A DNA stretch of 64,000 nt from Rehmannia glutinosa (taxonomy: Eukaryota; Streptophyta; Magnoliopsida; Lamiales; Orobanchaceae). This document shows, one piece after another, positions 41,454 through 52,849 of the stretch. The DNA lies in contig JABTTQ020001086.1 of the NCBI GenBank assembly GCA_016081115.2, forward strand, positions 186,001 through 250,000. Reading direction: 5' to 3'. The first letter of the stretch is position 1. The number at the start of each line of letters is the position of its first letter. A model generated the notes under the pieces. It searched no databases. It was not told the origin of the DNA and saw only the letters and a program-made list of their open reading frames with translations. Position numbers and translations under genes: made by a program.

Positions 41454-44277
41454 CTAGAGAGGCCCAGGGAACGTTCCATTCTCCCTCTGCTCATTCCACT
41501 TATCAATCTGCAAAAAGCAGTGTGATACAAGCAAACAGTCAAATAAAAATATGGACACTTCATGTAAAACTTTTAGTAGATCAAGCAAATGAAATGAAAA
41601 AAAAAAAAAAAGAAACTCTCATAGTCCTAAAGAGATATGCCAAGAACCATATGCTAACATGCCAGCCAAAAGTAAAATGTTATTTTTCCGCTTTTCTAAT
41701 GTATTATCTAAGGACCAGTCAACACAAGTCAATTGCCAATAATGGAAAACCATAATGTATAGCTATAGCAGGGAGTGGATCCAACCACTTGACTATAGGA
41801 GGAGGACTTGATGATATAGGATGGGACAAGGGATAGCAGACTTCAAAAATTCACAACTATTTTGGGGAAGGGATAAATTGAAGCTCAAACAAAAATTTCT
41901 ACATCAACAGCAGAATATTTTCAGTATTCTGGTATTCCTATAAATATTCCTCTTAAAAGATGCTCAAATAGAGCAAAATCAGACAACATGCAAAACATGG
42001 TATTTGAATGTCATACAAATGATTATAACATAAACAAAACTATATGTTAAATATGCAGATATACACATTAGTGCTGCATAAATATTTTCAGAGCATTTTG
42101 GATGTGAGGGCAAGGGTTGGCAACTGCGTATCTTAACAACGATCATGTCTATGATCAAAGTTGTTTTAATGTCAAAGATTAATTAGTTCTGAAAAGAAAA
42201 AGGAGAGCATATACGAAATTTCTAAGTATATTGGTTGTGGAAATCTATATCCCAATTCAAATCAGTTTATAATGGGCCAGAATCATAATATCAATTTTCA
42301 CCATACAAGCCGAATATCTAAACAGGACTAATCAATAATGAGGACGATGTAAAACGTGTGGTGCATGGGGGTGTACTGTTTTCATCAAAATTTCTTATTT
42401 AGAACTCACATTGTCTTTTCATCCATAACAGTTTTCACTCTTTCAAAACAAGAATACAAATCAAGTTTTGATCTCTAACCAAGGTTTCAGAACCCATATT
42501 ATTTCAATTTGTTAATTGGCCTGCGTTACAGATGTCCTCCTGGCATAAAGTGACTACTGATCAGTAATAAATCACCTCATCTCCACTTAAGATAAGAGCA
42601 AAAAGACAACACTAATCTACAAGCTTTTGTATATATACATGAAAAGAATGAAGCACGTTTTTCCTCCATTAAGCCTTGAAAATCATGGAAATGAAATGTA
42701 TTTCTTCCATTTTACATAAACTTCATCTATAACAGTTTTCCAATGACTGGAACCTATTAGAGGCAGGCACAAGCACATTTAAATCATAATATAAAACAAA
42801 TTGAAAGGACAGGCTAGCATATCAACTCACCCATTCGCCTGGGCAAAGGAACGGTAGTATTTGGCAAATTTACCACAATCGCTAGATTCTTCACCCTTAG
42901 CAGCCACGCACCTAACAACAAGAAATTAAATTTACTGAACAATAAAATTGAAATTGGTTCACTAAAACTCGGATAGCTATAATACCCCAATGGTCAAAAT
43001 CTACACTATATATATATAACTATATATAACTAACCTTCTTCTTCTCTAAGTTTTTGAAGTTTTGATGTTTACAAAATTACAGGAACACTCAAACTTTAGG
43101 ACATCTGTTCATGTCAAGAGCCCTAATGTGAGGAAAACCCACTCAAACAACTCTAGACCCATATAACTACCTAGACTTGACTTGAGAAAGCTCGTGCAAA
43201 TCTCCTCTTCCCCAACCCTACTAGGGACCACCACTCTAATTTGACTTTGATTGTTACAAATATTTCATTATGCATATCAATATTTCACAGAACATAAATT
43301 CCATGGCGAACTTTGATTATAAGAATTCTCACACAAAATTCTAGATATTTCCAGATTCTATCTACTCTAGCATATGAACATGGGGACCAATGTGTGATTG
43401 CTCTCGAAACTTGTAAAAGTAAAATAATGACTCATCTAACCCAAACAAGATAAACTTGTGCAATATGAAGGAGCTTGCACTCTATCACGGAGGCGATGAA
43501 TGAAATGAAACTCAAAGTAGGTCAAATAAATGTAGAGACATTATCAGGAAAGAGAAAATATGAGGACAAATACAATCACGTATCATCACTTATCAAATGC
43601 AAGAATTTCCAATTTGGTGACGCGTAAATATCATGCTAGTGAGTAGTGATTAAGACCATTCATCAATTAGCTAAAAATGCATTTTGATTCATGAAGAAGA
43701 GCAATAACTTCTTAACAATTTGTATCAATTTTATCAGAAAAAGAAAATAAACAAAGATTGCAACTAAACAATATTCCAACTAACCTGTGAAACTCAATGT
43801 AACGGGTAAAACAGTGCCGGCTTTGATTGGTCGTCGGGAAACGAAAATCAGCAGGAGCAGTTTTTAGTTCAATCTGAAAAAGCAACAGAATCAAGTACAA
43901 GCAGGCACTAAATTCAGCAAAAGCTAGAATACAAGGATTTAACCTATCAACACAATAAAGAAATAATTTTTAAACCATTAACCCAAAATCAAAGTTATAT
44001 TTTCTCAAAAAAAAAAAAAAATCAAAGTTATACATATACATAACGGCCCAATATCACACGGAAAATTTAATGACACAATATGTCACACACACAAAGCATT
44101 AAGAGAAGGGGATTTGTAATTTCATGATAGATCATCAAGAATCATAATTTTTTAACTCAAGTATCGAAAATCTTGCATTCATTTGCTTGAAATGAGGAAG
44201 ACGCAATACCCATAAATAAATCGCAATAAAGAAAATTAAACATAAAATACTGTAGAATATGGATTTACCTCAGCCAT
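41454..44277 (-). CDS. COX6B: Cytochrome c oxidase subunit 6B, four exons, one base missing in exon 3
   Basis: COX6B is a small intermembrane-space subunit of mitochondrial complex IV. Exons by splice signals: 44269-44277 (ATG GCT GAG), 43785-43873, 42831-42911 and 41454-41507, all with GT-AG introns. The product reads MAEIELKTAPADFRFPTTNQ, CFTRYIEFHRC (the CX9C pair), VAAKGEESSDCGKFAKYYRS, then EW and IDKWNEQRENGTFPGPL with a stop. Exon lengths sum to 233 nt. The expected 234 is reached by one extra base near 42846-42850, where CGTTCCTTTGCCC lacks one C or T. Without it the last cysteine of the CX10C pair and the C-terminus are lost. Size (77 residues) matches the short plant isoforms without the N-terminal extension. 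Confidence 0.92.
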
Positions 44278-44660
44278 CGGAGATGGAATCGATGAGATAA
44301 TTCTTTGAATGAAAGAAAAATTTAGCGAGTGAAAATAGTTATGTGCGTTTTAACAGGGACTATGGACATAGAATGGAGTATGGAGAAACAATTAACACTG
44401 ACAATTGGTTGGGCCGGGATGGCCCAGTCCGAGCCCAACAGGCGAAATCATAAAGTCATGTTGGGCTGGCCCAAGATTTCAATGTGGTTCGGTCTGTCAG
44501 GCTTTGGGCCTGGGGCAGATCAAAGAGGTCAGTCGGCCCTTTTCGAACAGTTAAAAAGTTTTGATATGGCACGGGTCATTCGTGTCTTGGGCGGTATTGT
44601 ACGTCCAAGAGGTATTATCGGTTGGCCTCACTTTGACATGGGCCTCATGGGTTTTCTTGG
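44278..44660 (-). promoter_or_regulatory. COX6B upstream region with a cluster of site II (TGGGCY) motifs
   Basis: Within 250 bp there are about six TGGGCC/TGGGCT cores on either strand: TTGGGCCGG and TGGCCCAG (44408-44425), GAGCCCAAC (44432), TTGGGCTGGCCCAAG (44462-44476), TTGGGCCTGG (44504) and ATGGGCCTC (44639). Site II elements of this kind, bound by TCP factors, are known to drive plant nuclear genes for respiratory-chain subunits. Their position just upstream of COX6B fits, although promoter activity is inferred. The plus-strand open frame at 44329-44673 runs over this block and is not called. Confidence 0.6.
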
Positions 44661-44689
44661 GGAGAAGGCTTAGCTATCGCTTATAAGCC

Positions 44690-44960
44690 ATAATTCGTCC
44701 ACCTTAAGAGGAGAAGAGCTTAGTCCTTGCTTATAAGACATAATATGTTCACTTTGGTGGGGACCTCATAGCTTTGTCTTGAAAAAGGTGTCATAATCCA
44801 TCTGCTTAGACAGAGCCTCACGGCTTATAAGCCACAATACACTTGGATACCCAATCAATGTGGGATGTATAAGCCGGAAAAGGCACCTATCGCGGGAGAA
44901 GACTAAGTTTAGCCTTCCCTTATAAGCCACAATTCACCCGCATGCTCAGTCGATGCGGGA
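44690..44960 (-). repeat. Cluster of GCTTATAAGCC-type repeat units
   Basis: On the minus strand the phrases TGTGGCTTATAAG, TATGTCTTATAAGCAAGG and TATGGCTTATAAGCGA recur, each linked to ACATCCCACATTGATTGG or ACATCCCGCATCGACTGAG and to a CTAAGCTCTTCTCC-like box. These are degenerate units of 70-120 bp. ACATCCCACAT motifs are common in short plant LTR elements, so this may be a decayed TRIM or LTR fragment. Confidence 0.5.
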
Positions 44961-45406
44961 TGTATCCCTCGCGTTTAAATTCATTTCCCTCCCTTTTCCC
45001 GTAAGATAGAATCAACAATTTGGGGACTAGGCACAATATGAATTTAATAGAATTAAGAATTAATAATTTGGAGATGAGGCACATTATGATTCTTATTATA
45101 ATTCTGCTGTTGATACATTATATGTAATCTAAAATGTATCACAAAAATAAAATGGACCAAGTCACCATGTTACTTTTATGAAAATCGAATTTTACATTTG
45201 TAATAATATAGGAACTGAATCCCCCAAGGCACCATTTTGAAATATAAGTTTGTCTAGGTTTTCATTTTCATCCTTTAAGCTCTAGCAACTTGAAATCATT
45301 AGCATGACAGGTTACTACTATTGTAAATTCATGTAACAAATACAAATATAGATTAAAAGAAAAACACCCTGCTTTGCAAGAACATCCATTAAGGATTTTC
45401 TAACTC
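44961..45406. other. Spacer between PPR gene and COX6B repeat cluster
   Basis: AT-rich, with no frame of note. It contains the 3' flank of the PPR gene. A short direct repeat, GAATTTAATAGAATTAAGAA against ATTAATAATTTGG, is seen near 45040-45070. Confidence 0.4.
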
Positions 45407-46902
45407 CTACAGTTTTACAGACAAAATATCATTTGTGCTCTCACAACAAACAGAAGATACTAATGAAAACCATGCAGATACTTCAGGGGTTTTAGCTTGG
45501 CTAATCATCTCCTCAAGCCACAAAACAGCTTTATAAGGCTTTCCTATTGAACAAAGGCCCCTAATAATTTTAGTGTATATTTCATCCCCAGGCCAGTAAG
45601 AGCTAATTAACATTTTTTCCAACATCCGACTAGCTTCCATGTATTTACCATCAGAACATAATCCATCAACTAGGTACGTATATGTCTCCTTATCAGGAAC
45701 ACATCCAACTTGTCTCGACATCTTCTCAAAGTACCTCACAGCCCAATCGGATTCTTTCATGTCGCACAGTCCTTTTATTACAATATTATGCAAACTCACA
45801 GTCGAACGCAGTTATTCTCAATCATTTCCCGTTCGACCACATCCACTGCTTCATCGACCTTGCCTACTGTAAATAACGCTGCTACCTTAGCTTTGTATAT
45901 TGGCAAAGACGATCTGAAGCCTTTCTTGTGCATTTCATCGAGCACCTTGTTGCCCTCAGCAATCCTTCCTTCAGAGTAAAGGTCAACAGCCATTGCCCTG
46001 AAACCATCTGAACTTGGAACTCCACCTCTGATCAAAGCCTCGTTAATCAAAGCCTTTATGTGATTTATGCCTTCTTCATCTTTATAATAAAACTGGCTTA
46101 AATCGAGCTGCTTGCGGTGTTTTTTGGGAGCCTTAAGACCTTTACGCAAGACCTTTTCGAGTATTTCCACAGCCTCCTCTACCTCTCCATTGTCACATAG
46201 AGCCTCCAATAGCGTTCGATATATAGAAATATCAGCACCACAACCCTTTTGAGAAATCCTCCAAAACATTAAGTACAACAAATGGGTCGCCTCCGTGAGT
46301 CGTCCGTCTTCACACAAACCCCTCATCAAAATTCGATAAGTTTCCCTATCAGGATAGCACCACTGATATCCCATTTCTTGGAAAACGTGTAACGCAAGAT
46401 CAGAACGGTTTAACTTACAAAGAGCATCCATGAGTAATTTCAACGAACGGGTTCGGGACTTGATTTCCCACCCGCGGCAATTCTCCACGAAAAAGTGGTA
46501 ACAAGTTTCTAGCTTCGACTCCTTCACCATTATCTCCAAAAGAGTATTAAAAGACTCTGTGGAGTTAACACAATTGAACTCAGGAAGACTATTGAATAGA
46601 GAGATTGCTTCGTCGAATAAACCAGCATTGGTATATGTTCTGATTATGCCAGCAAAGAGTGAATCTTGACACTCACATGAGTCCTCTTTCATCCGACTAA
46701 CTATTTCTTTCATCTCTGTAACTCGGCCTGAGCTACCTAGGATTCTGATCATGGTAGCATATACTGGGCCATTGTGGTGGTAGCTAGGGTATCTAGTTTT
46801 AGCTTCATTGAAAATATCCAAAGCCTTTAATGGGTTTTTCTGGCTGCGTATCAGCTGTGAGAGATGAGTGGGTGTCAAAAGCCTTGGCCATCTTACACTC
46901 AT
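45407..46902 (-). CDS. EMB3101: P-class PPR protein resembling At1g05600/EMB3101, one frameshift
   Basis: PPR proteins bind organellar RNA through tandem 35-residue helical repeats. Most are mitochondrial or plastid. This intronless gene starts MSVRWPRLLTPTHLSQLI and continues with KALDIFNEAKTRYPSYHHNG, YATMIRILG, AGIIRTYTNAGLFDEAISLF, SLKLLMDALC, YRILMRGLCEDGRLTEATHL and YRTLLEALCDNGEVEEAVEI, a regular array of P-type repeats. Residue order and length (about 498 codons against about 504) fit Arabidopsis At1g05600, recalled from memory. The frame from 46902 stops after NNCVRL at 45796. The next frame resumes as VSLHNIVIKGLCDM from 45799 and ends at 45407, so one base is missing near 45800. 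Sequencing error is more likely than a pseudogene, because both halves keep full repeat spacing. Confidence 0.88.
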
Positions 46903-49900
46903 GGAGTTTTAACACCTACAATCCATTTTTGAATAAGACATTAACAAAGAAGGAAAAGAAACAACCTCATTAACAATATATTTACAAGAAAATATACAAG
47001 ATTTACTAAACCAACATATTAGAAACAAAACCAGAAGCTATAGAGAGGAGTAGTGCTACTTGATCACAAGACAACACCAAATCAATGTATAATGATCGAT
47101 AAACGTCACAGAATAGTGCTAGTATCCAATTCTAACAGACATTTTTTCAAACAGCTTTTGGTGCAAGCTTAGAGCTGGTGGTGTCACCTTATATACACAA
47201 ACAAGAACAAATTCCACCACTCTATTGACACAAATTGGGGTCAATTTGATTTTAATTTAGTAGATCCCAAATTTACAGTAGAATTACTTCCTTGCGATAC
47301 CTCGCACTTTCGGAAAAGTATTTGGAAATCAATATTCTAATTAAATTACAAAAATAAACTCCAGCATTCAACAATTTGGAAGGTTCAAGTAGCATTAGAG
47401 TGCCTCTGACCGGAAGTGAAAATCAGAGTGCGTAATTTAATGCCCATAGGCTCCAAAATTTCTAGAGGCGAAACATCATACCTGAACTTTAGCTGTGATA
47501 AAACAGAGAATTTTTGCCGCGAGGAAACGGAAATGATGAAACTCGTGCCAGTTTTATTTATTCTAAACACTTGGTCAATAGGAATTATAATAGGTTTTCA
47601 TGTGATCTTGTAATTGTTTTGCTTTGGATTTTCAGAAAAGTAATTCGATAAATTAAAAATTTTGATTCATAGGATTGAAATGTTATCTTCATATTACACT
47701 TAAAGCTCTATAAATTAATAATATTGGGGCTCCTCCCTAAATTAATAATATATAGACTCTCAAAATTTATTAATTTAGTGATATCTTAAATAATAGATGA
47801 ATTAATAATCTATTAATTCATAGAAATGTAGCTTATAGAAAAGTCTTTTTGTTTGTGTATAATTGTCATCGGAGGGGTAGTCGGGATTTCCGGTCACAAG
47901 ATGGTCGGAAATTTCATCATTTCGCATAACACTTCTCGGTCGAAATTTTAATAAATAGAAAATAGAAAATATTATAATAATAATAAGCAAGTCGCACCTT
48001 ACTACAAATATACTCTTCAAACTTGATCTCCCAAACCATTAAAATCATTACTTATTTATTTCTTATTATCAAAAATAAAAATTTGGACTTTAAAATTCTT
48101 ATGATATTTAAGAAAGAAGAGATAGGCAAGATTAAAAGAGACAAAAATATGTTCCTTTGTATCCATTGATTGTGGCGTGTGGGTTTTCAAGAGTATGTGC
48201 ATAAGTCACGTATGTACATGTTGATTGTCTTTGATATATTTAATTAATTGCCCTATTTTCTGCCTTTTGTCCCCTCAACCAAAACATAAAAGCTGTCAAA
48301 ATAGGTTTTCTCATGACCCTTTTATCTCAGTCCTCACCACCGAGTGTGGGCACTTTGGTTTCAAATGGAGAGAAAATAATCTTTTTTTTTTTAATATAAT
48401 AGATAGCTATGGTCATTTTTAGTTGAGTGCGGTATAGACCGCACTAGGCCTATGTTGGCTCCATCAATGATTGCCATGTTCATATAATAATATTGAAGGA
48501 TTGCAAATATTGAATCATTCTTCAAGCCACCAAACAAAATATTAAAAGATCGTCTTCTAATGCATATTTTTTTACATCTGCAGAGATGTTGAAACTATGT
48601 AATTGATAATCGAGAGAGCGAGATAATTGAGAACTACATCTTGAAAATGTTAATTATGAAGTTGAAGAAATAGTTCTATCGTATATTCTCATTCTCAAAA
48701 GAAAGTTCAATAATAATGATATTTAGTATTTTTTTTGTCAAGCTACTAGAAAACCACGCTTAAAAGTTTTTACTACCTTAGCACAAGTCAAAGATGGGAT
48801 TCAAAGTGACACAAATTTCAAAAAAAAAAACAAATTACAATTAAGTTATTTCTTAGGAAGTTTTTATAGATCCATCACAAATGTAATATATATTATGGAA
48901 TTATTAATTTATATATTGCATGGGGCCTATATGAATTCTCGTATATGTATTATTTTATAAATTTCTGAATTATTAATTTAGTATGTTGTCCCGAATCGGG
49001 ACCGGACACAAGTATTAATTAAGCGAAAGTTATTAACTAATCGAGTATTAAATTATCGTGGTTATAATGTATAGTAATTATTATGGGGTTTGAATAGTTT
49101 ATCATGTTAATGAAATGTGGCCCAACATTAGAGATGTTAAACGGGTCACACTCGCCGTCTTTGGGACCTTTTAAAACAAAAGATAAAAGGTTGGGGTTAA
49201 ATTATTTTAACCCGTTTAAACCATGATCTTTTTTTGTCCCAAACCATTTAGCACGAAGCCTTTTAGGGTTAGCTCGCATGTTAATCGGGCTACCCCAAAA
49301 GTCTGTCATATATTTTTTTAAAATATATATAAATGTTATTACAATTTTCTATATATATATGTGTGTTTTATTATTTCTTACTAGCAATAATTTTAAAATT
49401 TAAATATGAGGTTAGTATTTAATTTATTAAAGAACTTTTAATTCTTTATTTACTCATCCTAGTTTTACAACTCATTTGTAATATTTTATAGCTTTTTTTT
49501 AACGATGTGATTTCAATAATATAATATAAAAATAAACTTCTTACTAATAATTGATTTTTGTTGTTTTATATATTTTATAATAAAAGTTGGGATATAACAC
49601 TTTGTCCAAGAAAAAGATCAAATACAATTGAGGATGATGATTGACTTGTGTTTGTATGGTTTTATTTATGAAGTTTAAAGTTTGAGTGTTTGAAACTATA
49701 AATTGCGTATGATTTTTATCATTATGGATCATTTAGTTTTTATATTTAGTTTGAATGCGTGTCATACATGTTTTAATTTAAAATGTTAGATTTGATTTTT
49801 TGGGTTGTAGTCCCGTAGTAGTCCGTTTAGCTTGAATTTTGATAGGGTTAGGGTTCGTAATTTTATCTCGCTAGTAGATAGTGGTTAGTTTAACCAAAAC

Positions 49901-49969
49901 CTCTTTTACCATAAGATGGCCGAAATTGCTAGTGCGGGAACTTTATTTAACATCTCTACCCAACAATAC
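46903..49969. other. Intergenic AT-rich DNA, no gene seen
   Basis: No domain is seen. TAGAGATGTTAAACGGGTC at about 49129 resembles a hAT-type terminus, but no partner was found. Several 180-240 nt frames are chance. Confidence 0.4.
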
Positions 49970-49974
49970 AAGGG

Positions 49975-50052
49975 AAGTATTCGATAGCATAACGGTTAGG
50001 CGTTTGCTAAACTCGCACCTATACGAGTTTGATTCTCACCTCCCAGGATTTA
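49975..50052 (+). tRNA. tRNA-like sequence, probably SINE head or tRNA pseudogene
   Basis: GATAGCATAACGGTTAGGCG matches an A box plus D-arm. TTTGCTAAACT could be an anticodon loop with GCT. GAGTTTGATTCTCACCTCCC matches the B box, T-arm and a 3' acceptor half that pairs imperfectly with the GGAAGTA at the 5' side. The variable region is short for tRNA-Ser, and acceptor pairing is weak, so a working tRNA is unlikely. A tRNA-derived retroposon is more plausible. Confidence 0.4.
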
Positions 50053-51040
50053 GAATTAAAAGAAAAACAGTTCATCCACTTTCAAGTGACGCAATTTATT
50101 TGTGTTTGAGTGAGCTTATAAGCTCTTTAATTTTTTTATAAAATGTTTGAGAGTTATAAATTCACTAAAAGTATTTGGTAAAGTTTTTTTTTTAAAAAAA
50201 TATCTTATAAGCTCTTTTGGAAAAAGAAAAGGTGGGGATTATTTTAAAAAAAAATACCTTATTTTAATAACCTCTTTTCAACACCATTCATTTTTAAAAT
50301 AAGATCTAACATCTATAAACTCTAAAAATATCTTATGAGATGTAAGAGCTTAAAAATCTTTTAAATAAGTTTAGCCAAACACCCTATGCCTCACATGCCC
50401 AATTGCATAATTTGTAATGTTGTGACAATACCGATGGTATTTTCTTGTAGAATTGCTGGTAGCAAAGTAAAAATTATTTTCCTCAATCCTTTTGAAATGA
50501 AAACCAATATTGGCAAGAATTTACTGCTCACAAGAAAAGCTAAATAGACAGCTCGTAGATATGTAATAGCATCCAAATCCCTACTGCCATCTTGATCTGG
50601 TGTATGATTTTTTATTATTTTCCCAATAAAAACCATGTTCAATTTACAGTTCTGATAATGGCCATCAATGTCACAAGTATCCTAAACCAAATCTATCAAA
50701 AACAACACCTAAAAGCAAGACATGTCGCATTTACCTAATGTATTGAAACATCAGATGAAATATCTTAGTAAAAAGAAGACCCGGTATGATAAAGGACCCT
50801 TCAAACACATCAATCTACAATTGACAAATTAAAGGGGAAACAAAACATAAATGGCCTGGCAAACAAGTTTTATAAATGTTCTGTTAAAACTTAAAAGCAA
50901 GATGCAGAAGCCCTTGTAACAAATTGATTGATTACAGATTATATGATCAGCTATTCGAAAATGGATTACCAGATTAACTCACTTCTTCAATATCTTAATG
51001 CAGAAAAGCTAAACAGGCTCCAATTGCAGCTAATGAACAT
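50053..51040. other. Spacer and 3' flank of the FLX-like gene
   Basis: No gene is seen. Near 50190-50370 the phrases ATCTTATAAGCTCTTT, AAATACCTTATTTTAATAA and ATATCTTATGAG form weak inverted repeats. The last part holds the FLX-like 3' UTR. Confidence 0.35.
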
Positions 51041-52849
51041 TTACATCTGAGTATGGGATGTATCATACACCCCTCTCCATGCAGGATTAGCACCACCACT
51101 GACCACCGGACCACCAATAACTTGAGGGCCGACGGCAAATCCACCACCGGCATATGGATTCATTCCCTCCGCCGCAGCCCCATTAATTGTCTGAAGATGA
51201 GTTCCACCATAACTGTCCTGATAGCCACCATTTCCGTGAAACGAAGATGGATATATGTTATCCGAGTTCATGTATGGACCGGTTTGTGGGATTGGAACTA
51301 CATGGACATAGGAGTGTTGTTAGTACAAGGGAACACTAAGAAGAACTTTAGATGGGATTACTTATATGAATGAAAACAAATTACCATTAGCCCTCTTCTC
51401 GGCATTTAAAACCTCAACGCGCAACCTTTCTACTTCTTCAGCCACACCGATCAGGTCTTTCTCCAAAATCTTCATTTCTTCCACTTTTTTTTATGTTTAG
51501 GCCTTTTTCATATTCAAATGTCTTGCTATTTTTCCCACAATAAATAAATGAGAAAGAAAGAATAAGAACAAGAATAATAAAGGCCAATTCACCACATATA
51601 ATTGAAGACGTGGAAAACAAACACGCATAAAAGAAGAGGAAGAAGAGAAAAAGAAAATGTCAAATCAGGGGCAATGAACAGGTTGGCTGAGACATATATA
51701 AAAAAATTAAGCCTTGAGGGAGCCAAGATGCAATTACTAGTTAAAACTTCAGTAATATGTAGAACTTCATAAAATCGTCTACATTTAATCAGACTTATAA
51801 GTAGAGATAACTCTTAATGAAAACTAACTTTTGGGAAGTACTATTGACTTTGAGTCATTCACATGGTTCGCGACAAAGATTCAGTGGCCTGATAGACAAC
51901 ATTTTTTCTATAGCAGATTTTATCTATAATTGACTTATATCTCGACGGATTAGCAAAACCAAGATAAAGCATTAAATTGGTATTCTACATGATTTATTGG
52001 TACGTGTTGCCCAGGCCACCTCTATACCTGTCCAGCTGGTGCAAGCTCAGTTGACCCCGAATGCAACTTGAGATATTATTTATTTTGAATACAGTAGAAA
52101 GGAAGTCATTACACACAAAAAAAAAATGTATAAAAGAGTTAGAAAGGCTAAATCCACCTACTTGCCAACATTTTAAGGAATAAAAATATCAGGTACAGCC
52201 TATGATGAAAAACCACAGAAAAAGAGAATCGGTCTAATATAAGATCAAATGCAGGTCCGCGCAAGTGATGAGAGATCATTGAAGAAAATAATAACGTGAA
52301 AAGCTTATTTCACTCACCGTAATCTTTGATGTTCTTGCCTCAAGCTATCAAGTTGGGCACGCATTTCCGGAAGCTTTTTAACATTCGCACGAGAATTTTC
52401 CAATTCCTTAGTAGCCTTCTGGATTTTATCTGTCAACTCCTGCCTCGCTGTCACCAAGGTCCTTGCTTCAATATGGGCCTCTTGAAGTTCTTTCTTTATA
52501 TTCTCCTAGCTCTAATATCAGCTTCCATTTTCGCAATTTTGTCCAACAAAATGCGAATTTCAATATCACCTTCAGTTTGGATACTTCTAATATGTTCTCT
52601 GAGTTTATCTGCTTCCCGCTTTGCAGATACAAGATCTTGCCTCAAGGCCAAATGACTAGATGCCAATGTATGATTGTCCTTCGAAAGTTGTTTCAATTCT
52701 GCTGCCTGGGATGCTAATTTGTTCTCTAAAAGTACAGGAAGTGGTTCCATAGGATGGTGTGCACTAGGCAATGGACCAAGACGTCCCATTCCAGAAGATT
52801 GTAAGATACGTTCATTATATTCTGGTGGTATATTTCTTCTTGCGTCCAT
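51041..52849 (-). CDS. FLXL4: FLX-like coiled-coil protein (FLX-like 4 type), three coding exons, two frame errors
   Basis: FLX family proteins are coiled-coil partners of FRIGIDA, acting in FLC expression and flowering time; roles of the other members are less defined. Exon 1 (52318-52849) starts MDARRNIPPEYNERIL and forms a long heptad coil (LLENKLASQAAELKQLSKDN, READKLREHIRSIQTEGD). Exon 2 (51385-51525) reads KTFEYEKGLNI and VEEMKILEKDLIGVAEEVER. Exon 3 (51041-51297) is the Gly/Pro/Tyr-rich tail (PYMNSDNIYPSSFHGNGG) ending SHTQM. Splice junctions are GT-AG. One G is missing near 52500 (GCTAGGAG for GCTAGGGAG), and an 8-A run near 51490 carries one A too many. Together they cancel, giving 930 nt, 309 residues, typical of the family. 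I recall FLX-like 4 as closest. Confidence 0.82.

Noticed and set aside
44329..44673. 114-codon plus-strand frame
   Set aside because: It covers the COX6B upstream region with site II motifs. The residue pattern shows no family and comes from repeated TGGGC motifs.
49126..49330. hAT terminus TAGAGATGTTAAACGGGTC
   Set aside because: No inverted partner or 8-bp duplication was found within reach, so no element is called.
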